Counted from the stretch's first letter, positions 17,301 through 25,700 are shown. The stretch is DNA of 64,000 nt from Pseudomonas nitroreducens (GCF_024170165.1 NZ_JALJXP010000010.1:124001-188000), one strand, 5' to 3'. A program made the numbers and translations. The notes: generated from the letters alone by a model not told the origin.

Positions 17301-20300
17301 TGAAGACCAGCGTTTCGTTCGAGAGCACCGTCTGGGCACCCGGCACGCTGTTCACCGGAGCGTCGTTCACCGGGCTGATGGCCAGATTGAAGGTGGCCGA
17401 TGAAACCTTGGCGCCACCCGTGCCGGTATTGCCGCGGTCATCGAGGCTGACCGTCACGGTGACGTTGCCCGAGGCATTGACTGCTGACAGGTAGCTCACC
17501 TGGCTGCCGGCGATGAAGGCGTTGATATCGCTCAGGCTACCGCTGAGCACCAGTTGGTTGGTGCCCGAACCCGTCAGCGTCACGCCGGCACCGGCCAGGG
17601 CACTGAAAGTGCCGCTGCCTGCGGCGACGCTGAAGGTCGCCCGGACCACACCCGATCCGGCGTCGATGTCGCTGAAGCTGATGCCGTTCAGCACCAGGGG
17701 GACGTCCTCGCTGCCGCTCACCGGCAACGACGGCACCACGGGGATGCCCGGAGCATCGTTCACCGCATCGACCTGCAGGATCAGGCTGCCGCTGTCGGTC
17801 TTCGCCGGGCCACCGCTGTTGCCCAGGTCAGTGATACTGACACCGAGGGTGACGTTGCCGTTGAAGTTCGCGTTCGGCGAGTAGAAGAGGTTCATCCCGG
17901 CGATGTAGGCGTTGATGTCCGCGACCTTGCCGGTGAGCTGCACAGTGTTGGACCCAACGCCGACCGTGACGTTGCTGCTGGGGATCGCCAGCACGGTGCC
18001 GCTGTTGGCCGGCAGCGTGAAGGTAACCTGAACGTTGCCGGTACCCGCGTCGACGTCGGAGACGACGATGCCGGTAATGGGCCCGGTGGTGTCTTCGCTG
18101 AGACTGATCACGCCAGGCAGGCTGAGCTGTGGGGAATCGTTGGCGGCGGTCACGGTCACGCTGCGGGTGGCGTCGACGCTGTCGAGCTGGCCGTCGCTCA
18201 CGCTGAAGCTGACGCTGCGCGTGGTGGTGTCCGGGGTGTCCGAGCTGTTGCTGTAGGTCACCGAGCGCAGCGCTGCCTGCCACTGGGCCGCGCTGGCGCC
18301 ACTGGCGGAAGTGAAGGTCATTGTGCCAGTGGCGGCGTTGTAGCTGCCGCTGATGTCACCCATGGTGGCAGGATCGTTGGTGAATCCGAGCACATCCTCG
18401 GAGGGCCGCAGATTGCCAGTGATCTTCACCGAGGCGCTGTAGAGCAGCGGCGAATCGATGTCCGACACGGTAAGGCCGCTGTCGACCACCACCGGCGTGG
18501 ACGCCACGTCCGCCCCTTCGACGAACGCCGCGCTGCCGCCACTGCTGGCGACCACCGGGGCGTCGTTGATCGCGATGACGGTGACGCTGGCGGCATCGCT
18601 GGACAAGGAAAACGGCGTGGTGCCGCCGCTGCTGGAAGCGTCGAGCTTGAACCCCTGTTGACCGGCGGTGAAGCCGCTCTGGTCCCAGGCCTTGAAGGTG
18701 AAGCTGGCAGTGGTGCCATGGACGCCGTCGGGCACGAAGCGCACGCGATCGCTGCTGCGCAGCAGCAGCGCCGAAGCCGTGGAAACGGTACCGACGTCCT
18801 GCCAGCTGGCGCCGCTGTCCAGGCTGAACTGCCAGGTGCCACCGACGCCGGAGTTCAGGCCGGTGATGGCAATGCCCTGCACCGCGCCCGTGTCCACGTC
18901 GCTGACCTGACCGGTGATGAGGCTGGAAACCGCCTGTCCGACGTTATTCACGTCACCGTCGGTCAGCGTGTTGAGCATCGGGCTGGAGGGGGTCAACACG
19001 GGTGCATCGTTGACGCTGCTGACGCTGATTGTTGCCTGCGCGATGCCCGTCGAGAACGCCGTGCTGCCGCCGTTGGAGCTGGTATCGGAGGTGGAGCGAA
19101 TGCCGTTGAGGGAAGCGATGCCGAAGGTCTGGTCCCAGGCGCGAAAAGTCAGTGTGGCCGTCCCACCGTTTTTGCCATCGGGCACATAGCGAAGCAGGGT
19201 ACTGCCCGACAGCAGCAGCGCGCTGCCATTGGACACCGCGCCAACATCGGTCCAGGTCACGCCATCGGTGGAGTACTGCCAGACGCTGCTGCCGGAGCTG
19301 GCCGTCAGGGCAATTCCGCTGGCGGGGCCATCGACGTCGGCGTAGGTAACGCCGGCCAGCAGGCTGCTGACCGTGACGGCCTGGGAGCTGGTGTCTTCGT
19401 TGGTACCGACCCAGGTGTAAGGGCCGCCAGACAGGGTCGGCGCGTCGTTGATGGCGGTGATCGCCACCTGGACGACGGCGCTGTTGGAGTCGACGCCAGC
19501 GCTGTCGGTGACCACGAAATTGATCTGCCGGGTGGTATCGGAACCCCCGAAGGTCGGGTCATCCGAGCTGGAGGAGAAACTCACCGAGCGCAGGACGGCC
19601 TGCAACGCGGCGGCGCTGCCGCCACCGGTGATCGTCAGGACGCCGGTGGCGCTGTTGTAGCTGGTGGCGAAAGCGCCCGGGCTGCCGACGGTGAGGGAAT
19701 CGCCGACGCGCAGATCGCTGATGGTGACCGTGGCCTTCTGGAAGCTGTTGCCGTCGTCCACCAGGGTCAGCGTGGGGCTCAGCGCCACTGCGGCTGCGTT
19801 CTCGGTGTAGCCGATGGCGTTGTTGGCAGGCGCGAGCATCGGGGCGTCGTTGGTGGCGATCACGCTGAGAGTGACGTTCGATGCTGCGCTGGTGCCGCCA
19901 TCGCCATCGGAAACGGTCACACTGATAGTGCGCGCCGCAGTGTTCGGGTCAAGCCCGTTGCTGTTCACGTAGGTCAGGTTGCGCACCAGCGCCTGCGCTG
20001 CCGCTGCGGTGGCCACGGAGTTGAAGGTCACCACCAGGTTGCTGCCGCCGCTGCCCCCCGTGTAAGTGCCGATGAGCACGCCGCCGTAGGAGATATTGGC
20101 GCCCGAAACGCTGATCTGGCCGGCGCCGGTCCCTTGGTTGCGAATGCCCAGGACGTCCTCCAGCGATTGCTGGCCGGAGGTGATTGCCACGCGCAGCTGA
20201 CCGCCATCGAAGTTCGCCGAGTCGCTGTCGCTCACCGTGGCCAGGCCCGCCGCATCGATCAGCGTCGGCCCGTTATCTTCGGTGAAGCTTGCGGTCTTGC

Positions 20301-21537
20301 CATTGAGCCCGCCGAGCACCGGATCGGCGTTGGGCCCCTTCAGGTCGGTGAGCAGGACCTGCTGCAGGTCGATGTTGGCGACCGATGTGGAGCCGTTGAG
20401 ATTGGTGACGCGCAGGGTAAAGCTGCTGATGTCGTTGAACAGTGAACTGTCGATGTTGACGGTCAGTGGTCCCTGTGCACCCGAGAAGGTGAACGACTGG
20501 GTAACCGTAGCGCCCCCGGAAATCGCGCTGACGTCCAGCCGGTAGTTGCCGCCGAAGGACTGGATCACCAGGCCATCCAGGTCGAACTTGCCAAGATCAA
20601 CGTTATCCGCGGTCCAGGTCAGCTGGTAGTAGTAGTTGCTGTCCCCGTCAGCCACGGAGCTCGTTCTGAAATAGATCGAGTCCGGCGAGCTCTCCCGCAC
20701 TGCGCCCGTGGACTCACTGAGGGTGAAGCCATCCACCGTGTTGCCGCCGGTGTTGTTGGTCCAGTAGGTGTCGCCCAGCGACTGGTTTGCCGAGGGCAGC
20801 GCCAGCAGGTCGGCATAATCGGGGCCGCTGTCGGAAGCCCAGGGGCGCTGCGTCTCGATGCTGCCGGTGTGGGCTTCCAGCGTCCAGTTGCCGCCCAGGG
20901 CCGCGGCGCCGGTGCGATCGGTGGAGGCAGCCACGTCGGCGCGGGTAAGCACCGACAGTTGTTGCAGCAGCACTTCGCCGGAGCCCTTGGCCACGTCGCA
21001 GCCGTAGAGAAGGATGTCGCCATCGGCATCCAGGCTGTCGCCGATGGCGGACAGTTGCGAAGCCTTACTGGCCAGGTTGTCGGTGCTGAGCACGGTGTTG
21101 CCCAGATGCACTTCACCCTCTTCGCCGTGGCTGAGGATATGGATGGCGTCGATGCCGGTGCGACCGTTGAGGTACTGGGCGATCTGCTGCAGGCCGTCCT
21201 TGTTGCCGTCGAGCACCACCACTTCGGTACCCGGCTTCAGGCTGGCGACCAGTTGCTGGTAATTGGCGACCTTGCTGTCGACGAACACCACTTCATGGCG
21301 CTGGTCGGAGGAAGCAGTGGGGGCTGCGGCGAGGGTGTCGTGGGAGGACGAGTCGGTGGGTGTTTTGTCCTGGGCGGCGGGATGATCGGCGCTCTGACTG
21401 GCGGCGGTATCCGCGACGGTGGCGGCGACCGCGCCGTCGAACATCATCCTGGCTTCGAGGCTCAGGGCCAGTGGGGAGCGCATGGCGCCCGACTGATGCT
21501 TGCGAACGGCCGACGACGCGAACCAATGCCTGAACAT
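14377..21537 (-). CDS. Giant DUF4347 / cadherin-like / Ig-like repeat protein, probable secreted adhesin
   Basis: A 2386-residue protein. The ATG at 21537 has GGAGGAGG just upstream. Residues 27-36 (LEARMMFDGA) form the N-terminal LEPRxMFDGA-type motif of these exoproteins. A DUF4347 domain spans about 82-230 and contains HILSHGEEGEVHLG (His137-Gly138) and DILLYGCDVA (Cys180). From about 430 to 1500 there are about eight cadherin-like repeats, most joined by (V/I/T)NDAP. From about 1500 to 2195 there are six bacterial Ig-like repeats (for example NAGDTLDFVVQTSEAVVVDGSPKL). The last 190 residues are Pro/Gly/Ser-rich and then helical. No GGxGxD RTX nonapeptides or membrane anchor were seen. It is likely a type-I-like secreted surface protein exported with the adjacent TolC; ligand unknown. 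Confidence 0.88.
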   Translation of the reverse strand: MFRHWFASSAVRKHQSGAMRSPLALSLEARMMFDGAVAATVADTAASQSADHPAAQDKTPTDSSSHDTLAAAPTASSDQRHEVVFVDSKVANYQQLVASLKPGTEVVVLDGNKDGLQQIAQYLNGRTGIDAIHILSHGEEGEVHLGNTVLSTDNLASKASQLSAIGDSLDADGDILLYGCDVAKGSGEVLLQQLSVLTRADVAASTDRTGAAALGGNWTLEAHTGSIETQRPWASDSGPDYADLLALPSANQSLGDTYWTNNTGGNTVDGFTLSESTGAVRESSPDSIYFRTSSVADGDSNYYYQLTWTADNVDLGKFDLDGLVIQSFGGNYRLDVSAISGGATVTQSFTFSGAQGPLTVNIDSSLFNDISSFTLRVTNLNGSTSVANIDLQQVLLTDLKGPNADPVLGGLNGKTASFTEDNGPTLIDAAGLATVSDSDSANFDGGQLRVAITSGQQSLEDVLGIRNQGTGAGQISVSGANISYGGVLIGTYTGGSGGSNLVVTFNSVATAAAAQALVRNLTYVNSNGLDPNTAARTISVTVSDGDGGTSAASNVTLSVIATNDAPMLAPANNAIGYTENAAAVALSPTLTLVDDGNSFQKATVTISDLRVGDSLTVGSPGAFATSYNSATGVLTITGGGSAAALQAVLRSVSFSSSSDDPTFGGSDTTRQINFVVTDSAGVDSNSAVVQVAITAINDAPTLSGGPYTWVGTNEDTSSQAVTVSSLLAGVTYADVDGPASGIALTASSGSSVWQYSTDGVTWTDVGAVSNGSALLLSGSTLLRYVPDGKNGGTATLTFRAWDQTFGIASLNGIRSTSDTSSNGGSTAFSTGIAQATISVSSVNDAPVLTPSSPMLNTLTDGDVNNVGQAVSSLITGQVSDVDTGAVQGIAITGLNSGVGGTWQFSLDSGASWQDVGTVSTASALLLRSSDRVRFVPDGVHGTTASFTFKAWDQSGFTAGQQGFKLDASSSGGTTPFSLSSDAASVTVIAINDAPVVASSGGSAAFVEGADVASTPVVVDSGLTVSDIDSPLLYSASVKITGNLRPSEDVLGFTNDPATMGDISGSYNAATGTMTFTSASGASAAQWQAALRSVTYSNSSDTPDTTTRSVSFSVSDGQLDSVDATRSVTVTAANDSPQLSLPGVISLSEDTTGPITGIVVSDVDAGTGNVQVTFTLPANSGTVLAIPSSNVTVGVGSNTVQLTGKVADINAYIAGMNLFYSPNANFNGNVTLGVSITDLGNSGGPAKTDSGSLILQVDAVNDAPGIPVVPSLPVSGSEDVPLVLNGISFSDIDAGSGVVRATFSVAAGSGTFSALAGAGVTLTGSGTNQLVLSGSLSDINAFIAGSQVSYLSAVNASGNVTVTVSLDDRGNTGTGGAKVSSATFNLAISPVNDAPVNSVPGAQTVLSNETLVFSAGNGNAISISDVDVAGGNLRVTLVGINGLITLGSTSGLSFLAGDGTVDAIMTFDGSLADINNALAGLSFTPLAGYHGAASLQIITNDQGQSGSGGQQTDTDIISINVEQPNPRIVGVSAGTPDGTYKVGDQILVLVEFDQSVSVDTTSGRPSLLLETGIIDRTAQYLGGSGSNILSFLYTVQAGDQSADLNIAGVGALSLNGARIFNARLDDAFSDLPDPASIDSLASRANLVIDGVAPVVNSVTVPANGTYVAGQNLDFVVNFSENVIVDTSGGTPSIAVTLDGGGTVLAQYVSGSGGTALLFRLVVSSGQFDSNGISLGSSIQTGGATLRDSAGNDIVASLNSVASTTGVLVDAVAPTVSSVSVPVGVPYNAGDTLTFVVNTSEAVLVNGTPRLSLDIGGHTVFADLVAGSGTSTLVFQYTVQAGDNDADGISVNGLAANGATLRDAVGNNMNLTLNNVGATSGVIVDTVAPTPSAIVTLDPSPTNAGSVRYTVTFSEGVSGVDLSDFALVGTGTAAGSLSGLQQIDARTYQITVSDVSGTGTLGLNLNGGATGIVDTAGNPLSGGLTGAVYSVDRDAPTVTAVTVPAGSLNNAGDTLDFVVQTSEAVVVDGSPKLAIDMGGRTVYADYVSGSGSNSLVFRYTVQAGDNDADGIQVSGLSANGGSLRDATGNALNTSLNGVGDSHGVLVDTRAPTATGVVRLDPSPTGASTVNFLVTFDEDVSGVDAGDFSMVTSNSASGSILSVVQLDARIYRVTVGSVSGQGSLGLAVNAGGISDAAGNALANSLRGDSYVIGSLSDGDPEFRITTPAVPAVPSPTPLQPNVPVVVTPQGASPVLPPSLFPSEGTGGLPPLGNIFVHNGAPSQSFIAQAFGSSSFGDGSGKGFLGFGGGDAGVFGSSTLAGIFDSAGSDDNSPLKAFDRRSGDIDQGIRGIFGAPSLTQQLQQIHESEQQPLRELAWALGQVAQDRDAS

Positions 21538-21817
21538 ATGGCCTCCTCCCTGAGAGCACACACGCAAAGCCGCACCGGCTCCGGTACGACGACTGCAAGC
21601 TGGCAAATTGTTATTGGATTGATCTCACCATAATGCCTGATGGAAAGCTGACGTCAATGGCCCGATAGCCGGCACTTGCCGGCAATTCGATCAATAACAG
21701 CGAGCCCGACGCACTCACGGATATCGTCTATGTTTCCTCTCGGCCCGATCGCCAGCGGATTGGTCGGCGGGCCAGTCCCGTGATGAAGCGATAACAACTC
21801 AAAGTAGGGAAATGATC
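21538..21817. promoter_or_regulatory. Divergent promoter region between giant protein and tail-collar genes
   Basis: A 280-base intergenic stretch with distinctly lower GC than the surroundings near 21600-21640 and 21780-21815. It contains a short hairpin, GCCGGC-ACTT-GCCGGC (21668-21683), and TTGTTA (21608) followed by CATAAT (21629), a weak sigma-70-like pair pointing to the plus strand with short spacing. AGGGA at 21806-21810 is the ribosome site of the first tail-collar gene. Confidence 0.35.
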
Positions 21818-22405
21818 ATGAGTGAACAGTCCTATCTCGGCTCGATCAGCGGCTGGGCCCCGAATTTCGCACCGCGCGGCTGGATGTTCTGCGCCGGGCA
21901 GATCCTCGCCGTCCAGCAGAACACCGCGCTGTTCTCGCTGCTGGGCACCGTCTACGGCGGCAACGGCCAGAACACCTTCGGCCTGCCCAACCTGCAGGGT
22001 CGCGTCCCCGTCGGCACGGGCCAGTCGCCGGGGACATCCATGTACGCGCTCGGCCAGGTCGGGGGCACGGAAAGCACCACCCTGACCACCGCTCAGATGC
22101 CGATGCACACCCACGCCGCCGTCAGCACCCTCAGCGCCTCGTTGCCGACCAGCACGGCAGCCGCCACTTCGGCCACGCCCAGCGCTACCTCGGTGCTGGC
22201 AGCCGCCAATGGCGCCTACGGCCGCGACGCCGTCGACGTGAAGATCTACGCGCCGGCACCGGGCTCGGTGAACCTGCCGCTGTCCAGTTCGGCGACGGTC
22301 AACGTCCAGCCGGCCGGTGGCTCCCAGCCACTCTCCATCGTGCAGCCGTTCCAGGCCATCAACTACATCATCTGCGTTTCCGGGCTGTATCCCTCGCGCA
22401 ACTGA
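21818..22405 (+). CDS. Phage-tail-collar-domain protein (MdpB-like) 1
   Basis: A 195-residue protein with the tail-collar fold at the N-terminus: YLGSISGWAPNFAPRGWMFCAGQ, then NTALFSLLGTVYGGNGQNTFGLPNLQGRVPVG, then GGTESTTLTTAQMPMHTHAA. The C-terminal half is Ser/Thr/Ala-rich and ends NYIICVSGLYPSRN. Such small proteins (microcystin-dependent-protein-like) are encoded outside phages, in bacterial chromosomal clusters, and no other phage gene is present here. The ATG at 21818 is chosen over 21812 because AGGGA lies seven bases upstream. It is followed 18 bases later by a paralogue. Confidence 0.88.
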   Translation: MSEQSYLGSISGWAPNFAPRGWMFCAGQILAVQQNTALFSLLGTVYGGNGQNTFGLPNLQGRVPVGTGQSPGTSMYALGQVGGTESTTLTTAQMPMHTHAAVSTLSASLPTSTAAATSATPSATSVLAAANGAYGRDAVDVKIYAPAPGSVNLPLSSSATVNVQPAGGSQPLSIVQPFQAINYIICVSGLYPSRN

Positions 22406-22423
22406 CGACTAAAGGAGCACCAC

Positions 22424-22996
22424 ATGGATGTCGATAGCTACATGGGCGTCGTCGCACCCTTTGCAGGCAGCTTCGCGCCGAGAAACTGGATGATCTGCAA
22501 TGGCCAGCAAATGAGCATCTCGCAGAACCAGACGCTCTATGCACTGCTGGGCACCACCTACGGTGGCGACGGCGTCAACACCTTCTGGCTGCCCAATCTT
22601 GGCGGGCGCGCGGGCATCGGCCAAAACGCCAACTACCCGCTGGGTGCCCAAGCCGGTACGGAACACACCACCCTGACTACCGCGCAGATGCCGATCCATA
22701 GCCACGGCGCCATTGCGGAGGCCACCGTGCTGCTGCAGCAGTCCGGCAACGCAGCCAGTGCCAGCCAGGCGACGACCAGCGATACGCTGGCGCAGTCGGT
22801 GGGTGTCGCCGGGCGTGACGCCGTCACGGTGCAGATCTACGGCCCCGCACCGGGCTCGGTACAACTGCCGGCACAGGGGCAACTGAACGTGACGCTGGCG
22901 GTGGCCGGCGGCAGCCTGCCTGTCTCGATTCTGCAGCCCTATCTGGCGCTGAACCAGTGCATTTGCACCGTCGGGGTTTTCCCCAGCCGCAACTGA
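22424..22996 (+). CDS. Phage-tail-collar-domain protein (MdpB-like) 2
   Basis: A 190-residue paralogue of the preceding gene: YMGVVAPFAGSFAPRNWMICNGQ, LYALLGTTYGGDGVNTFWLPNLGGRAGIG, GTEHTTLTTAQMPIHSHGA, ending LNQCICTVGVFPSRN. The shared C-terminal hydrophobic-Cys segment and (F/Y)PSRN terminus are striking. AAAGGAG lies six bases before the ATG. It is co-transcribed with copy 1 and is convergent with the DUF6916 gene. There is no Sec signal, so if exported it needs a dedicated route, perhaps the machinery encoded downstream on the other strand. Confidence 0.88.
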   Translation: MDVDSYMGVVAPFAGSFAPRNWMICNGQQMSISQNQTLYALLGTTYGGDGVNTFWLPNLGGRAGIGQNANYPLGAQAGTEHTTLTTAQMPIHSHGAIAEATVLLQQSGNAASASQATTSDTLAQSVGVAGRDAVTVQIYGPAPGSVQLPAQGQLNVTLAVAGGSLPVSILQPYLALNQCICTVGVFPSRN

Positions 22997-23019
22997 TCGG
23001 CCCGGCCCGCTGCCAGGCC

Positions 23020-23322
23020 CTAGCTGAACAGGGCCTGGTAGTGGCGCTGGCCGTCGACCGTCGCAGCCAGCGGCGCCAGGTGGATTTCGTAATCACGCCC
23101 GCTCGGGCTGCTCAGGCGATACTGGGCCTCGAGCAGCAGCACCTGCATCGGCGTGGTGAAGATCAGCGCGAAAGGCCTGCGGAAACCACCGCCGACCTCG
23201 CGTCCTTCGATCACGTTGTGCAAGGTCAGCTGGACCGGATCGGGAACGGTGTGCGCGGTGAATACCTGGCCGAGTTCAGAGCTGAATGCCTGGGCCGTCA
23301 GGCCCTGGAGGTCGATGAGCAT
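23020..23322 (-). CDS. DUF6916-like small protein
   Basis: A 100-residue protein, MLIDLQGLTAQAFSSELGQVFTAHTVPD..., with a compact beta-rich look (VQLTLHNVIEGREVGGGFRRPFALIFTTP, then LLEAQYRLSSPSGRDYEIHLAPLA). The ATG at 23322, with AGGGAG upstream, is preferred to longer frames. It resembles the DUF6916 proteins commonly placed beside tail-collar genes, so a chaperone-like or co-secreted role is conceivable but unproven. It is convergent with tail-collar gene 2 and divergent from the GNAT gene. Confidence 0.7.
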   Translation of the reverse strand: MLIDLQGLTAQAFSSELGQVFTAHTVPDPVQLTLHNVIEGREVGGGFRRPFALIFTTPMQVLLLEAQYRLSSPSGRDYEIHLAPLAATVDGQRHYQALFS

Positions 23323-23419
23323 GAGGTCACTCCCTGATCGTTGAATGGCGGGCTGCGCCTGCGCGAAGCCTGGAAAACCCGAGCCTGAAAAAACCAAGCG
23401 TGGAAAACTACAACAGCCC

Positions 23420-23911
23420 ATGAGCGAGATAAAGACCCGCCCCACCCTGCTTCGCCGCGCCGCCGGCAGCGCCGACGAACCCTGGCTGAAGCGCCTGTTC
23501 GCGCAACTGCGCGGCCTGGACGCGGCACTGATCGAAGCCTGCCCCGCCCTGCTCGACCAGCAGTGGCAGCTGCAGCAGCGCATCTTCGCCAGCGACTATC
23601 CCGACGCCCGTACCGAACTGCTCCTGCTCGACGGCGAACCCGTCGGCGTGCTGACCCTGGACGACCGCCCGGACAGCCTGCGCATCGTCGAAATCGGTTT
23701 CGAAATCCATCAGCGCGGGCGCGGCCTGGGGGAAGAGTTGCTGCGTGAGGTCATCGCCCGTGCCGACCACCAGGGCAAAGCACTGGAGCTGGCGGTCATG
23801 AGCCACAACCCCGCCGTGCGCCTGTACCAGCGCCTGGGTTTCGAGCTTCTGTCCGGCGCGCCGGACGAGGCGCAATGGCAGATGCGTCGCGAGCCCGTTC
23901 AACTCGTCTGA
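23420..23911 (+). CDS. GNAT family N-acetyltransferase
   Basis: A 163-residue GNAT protein: LLLLDGEPVGVLTLDDRPDSLRIVEIGFEIHQRGRGLGEELLREVIARA carries the acetyl-CoA loop (Q/R-x-x-G-x-G), followed by LELAVMSHNPAVRLYQRLGFEL. The N-terminus reads TRPTLLRRAAGSADEPWLKRLF. The ribosome site before the ATG at 23420 is weak. Its 3' end overlaps the sulfotransferase gene, which is convergent, by 13 bases. The position inside the tail-collar cluster suggests a role in modifying or detoxifying something made by the cluster, but the acceptor is unknown. Confidence 0.85.
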   Translation: MSEIKTRPTLLRRAAGSADEPWLKRLFAQLRGLDAALIEACPALLDQQWQLQQRIFASDYPDARTELLLLDGEPVGVLTLDDRPDSLRIVEIGFEIHQRGRGLGEELLREVIARADHQGKALELAVMSHNPAVRLYQRLGFELLSGAPDEAQWQMRREPVQLV

Positions 23912-24879
23912 TCCCTGCGCAACGCCTCCAGCTCCCGGTAAGGCGTATCGGCCCAACGAGCCACACTGTCACGCAGCAGCGGCGAAGCGGAGTCGCGCTT
24001 GTTCCGGGAATCCGCGACGAAAGCCTCGCCCGGACGCTTGGCATTGAGCCGACTGACCGCCATTGCCTGCTCGACCTGCTCAGGCGCCAGTCGCAAATGA
24101 TCGCGCAGACGCCCGCCCAACACCTGCGGCAACTCCTCGTAAGCCACTGCCAGGCCGCCATGCTCGCAGCACGCTTCCACCGCCAGCGCCAGCAAGCGCC
24201 CCAGGCGACGAGCGATGTACTCCTCCCGCGGCGCCACCGGCTCATCGGCCAGGTTCAACGGCGACGGATTCAGCTGGCCGGGGATCATCTGCATGCCCGG
24301 CATCTTCAGGTGCGATGCGGCGATCTCCAGCGGGTCGCGGTACAGGAAGATCCACGGTGTATCGGGGAAGCAGCGGCGAATCAGCGGAAGCTCGAAGAGG
24401 TTCCACGCATCGAGCTTCACCACCAGATGCTGCGCCGGCGGCCCCGCGTTCTGCGCCAGCGCCGACAGCATCGCGATGACGGCCTGCTCCTGCCGGCCTG
24501 CCTCCCAGTCGTGGAGATAGTGGCTGCGCAGCAGGCTGTCCAGCGGGCCGGGTTCGGACAGCACCAGGTGGCTGTCGAGCCCGGCGAGCATCTGCGCCAG
24601 CAGCGTCGAGCCGCAGCGCGAGGCGTGGAAGACCAGCAGACTCGGCGCCACGCCGGGGCTCTCGCGCTGCCAATCCAGCAGCTCCGTCAAGCCGGTCTCG
24701 CGGCGGAACGCCAGGTTGAAGGGCAAGCGCAAGGCCTGCTCCACGTCGTCATGGAAGAATGGCCGGGTCAGGCGCTGTTCGCCGAACCAGCACCAGTCCA
24801 GGCGCCAGCCCTGTGGGTCACTCCAGGCTCGAATAGGCCGCCAGCCCGTGAAGTCCGGCGCAGGGGTCAGGCTCTCCAT
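23899..24879 (-). CDS. Sulfotransferase family protein
   Basis: A 326-residue protein with the PAPS-binding elements of sulfotransferases: LLVFHASRCGSTLLAQML (5'-phosphosulfate loop, Arg88-Cys-Gly-Ser-Thr92) and WIFLYRDPLEIAASHLK (3'-phosphate loop, Arg181 and Ser189). The RCGST form is typical of the bacterial sulfotransferase-3-like group. It is cytoplasmic, without signal or membrane segments. Its start overlaps the end of the Asp/Asn-hydroxylase gene by 13 bases, so translation is coupled. The acceptor could be a protein in the same cluster; this is inference. Confidence 0.85.
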   Translation of the reverse strand: MESLTPAPDFTGWRPIRAWSDPQGWRLDWCWFGEQRLTRPFFHDDVEQALRLPFNLAFRRETGLTELLDWQRESPGVAPSLLVFHASRCGSTLLAQMLAGLDSHLVLSEPGPLDSLLRSHYLHDWEAGRQEQAVIAMLSALAQNAGPPAQHLVVKLDAWNLFELPLIRRCFPDTPWIFLYRDPLEIAASHLKMPGMQMIPGQLNPSPLNLADEPVAPREEYIARRLGRLLALAVEACCEHGGLAVAYEELPQVLGGRLRDHLRLAPEQVEQAMAVSRLNAKRPGEAFVADSRNKRDSASPLLRDSVARWADTPYRELEALRRDQTS

Positions 24880-25667
24880 TGGTCACTCCAGACTTTGCGG
24901 GCCAGGCGCATCGTGGCGCGAACATCAGCAGCGGAAAAATGCAGGTCGCGGGCGGCCCCCAGAGCGACCACCCGCTCCACGAAGTCTGCGCTGTCGGTCA
25001 TCGAGCGCAGCGCCTGGGCGAGTTCAGGCTCCTGCTCTACCTGCACGCGGAACTGCTCGAATGCCAGGACCGCCCGGCCAGGACGCAGGCCCGGCGTATC
25101 CGCCAGCCCCTGCTCGATCAGCGCCAGCAGCCAGTCGTTGCGCTGGCAGTCGAGCACCAGATGAATGCGCTCCCCGGGGCCCGGATTATCGACCCGATGC
25201 GGGCGGGCGAGATCGACGAACCAGCATTCACCCGGACGCATCGGCACCTGCAGTCCGTCCACCAGGAACTCGACACCCTCGGGGCTCAGCAACGGCAGGT
25301 GCAGGCGCAGATCACTGTCGGGCAGCCCCAGATCGGGATCGCAGTGCTCGTGAATCCGCGAGCCGCAGCCCAGGCGCAGCAGGCGCGCGCTACGGATCGT
25401 CGTGCGGAAGGCACCCAGTGCGGCCTGCCAGACCGCACTGCGCCGCAACAGGTCGCTGGCCAGCGGTGTGCCCTGCCCCGGCGCCAGCGGCATCACGGCG
25501 TCGTCGGGGGTGATCAGCGCAACGCCGCTCCAGTCCCCTTCGTAGAAGCCACTGTTGAAATGCCCTTGCCAGGCCGCCTGGTCCACGGCAGCCAATGCGT
25601 CGAGCAACGGCTGCAACGGGATATCCAGCGCGAGCCGTGCGCAGCGGGGTAACGATGTCGCGCTCAT
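24867..25667 (-). CDS. Aspartyl/asparaginyl beta-hydroxylase-type 2OG oxygenase
   Basis: A 266-residue protein. The Fe(II)-binding facial triad is visible as RIHEHCDPDLG (His108-x-Asp110) and RPHRVDN (His157), followed by the 2-oxoglutarate-binding Arg167 in ERIHLVLDC. The beta-strand framework (LRLHLPLLSPEGVEFLVDG and RPGECWFVDLARPHRVDNPG) is characteristic of the Asp_Arg_Hydrox family. The last 80 residues are helical. Family members hydroxylate Asp/Asn in proteins or small molecules. It is co-transcribed with the sulfotransferase gene and lies 33 bases downstream of the M50-HlyD gene. Confidence 0.88.
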   Translation of the reverse strand: MSATSLPRCARLALDIPLQPLLDALAAVDQAAWQGHFNSGFYEGDWSGVALITPDDAVMPLAPGQGTPLASDLLRRSAVWQAALGAFRTTIRSARLLRLGCGSRIHEHCDPDLGLPDSDLRLHLPLLSPEGVEFLVDGLQVPMRPGECWFVDLARPHRVDNPGPGERIHLVLDCQRNDWLLALIEQGLADTPGLRPGRAVLAFEQFRVQVEQEPELAQALRSMTDSADFVERVVALGAARDLHFSAADVRATMRLARKVWSDQWRA

Positions 25668-25700
25668 GGAACTCTCCCTGCTCCGAGAAAAGCCGCCGCC

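Noticed and set aside
14347-20445. Long plus-strand frames of about 1000 residues opposite the giant repeat protein
   Set aside because: They are antisense shadows produced by high GC and repeat-rich codon use; they show no family signature and lack ribosome sites, whereas the minus frame has clear domains.
21818-22996. Prophage or phage-tail island
   Set aside because: Only two collar-domain proteins exist, with no capsid, terminase, integrase, baseplate or lysis gene.
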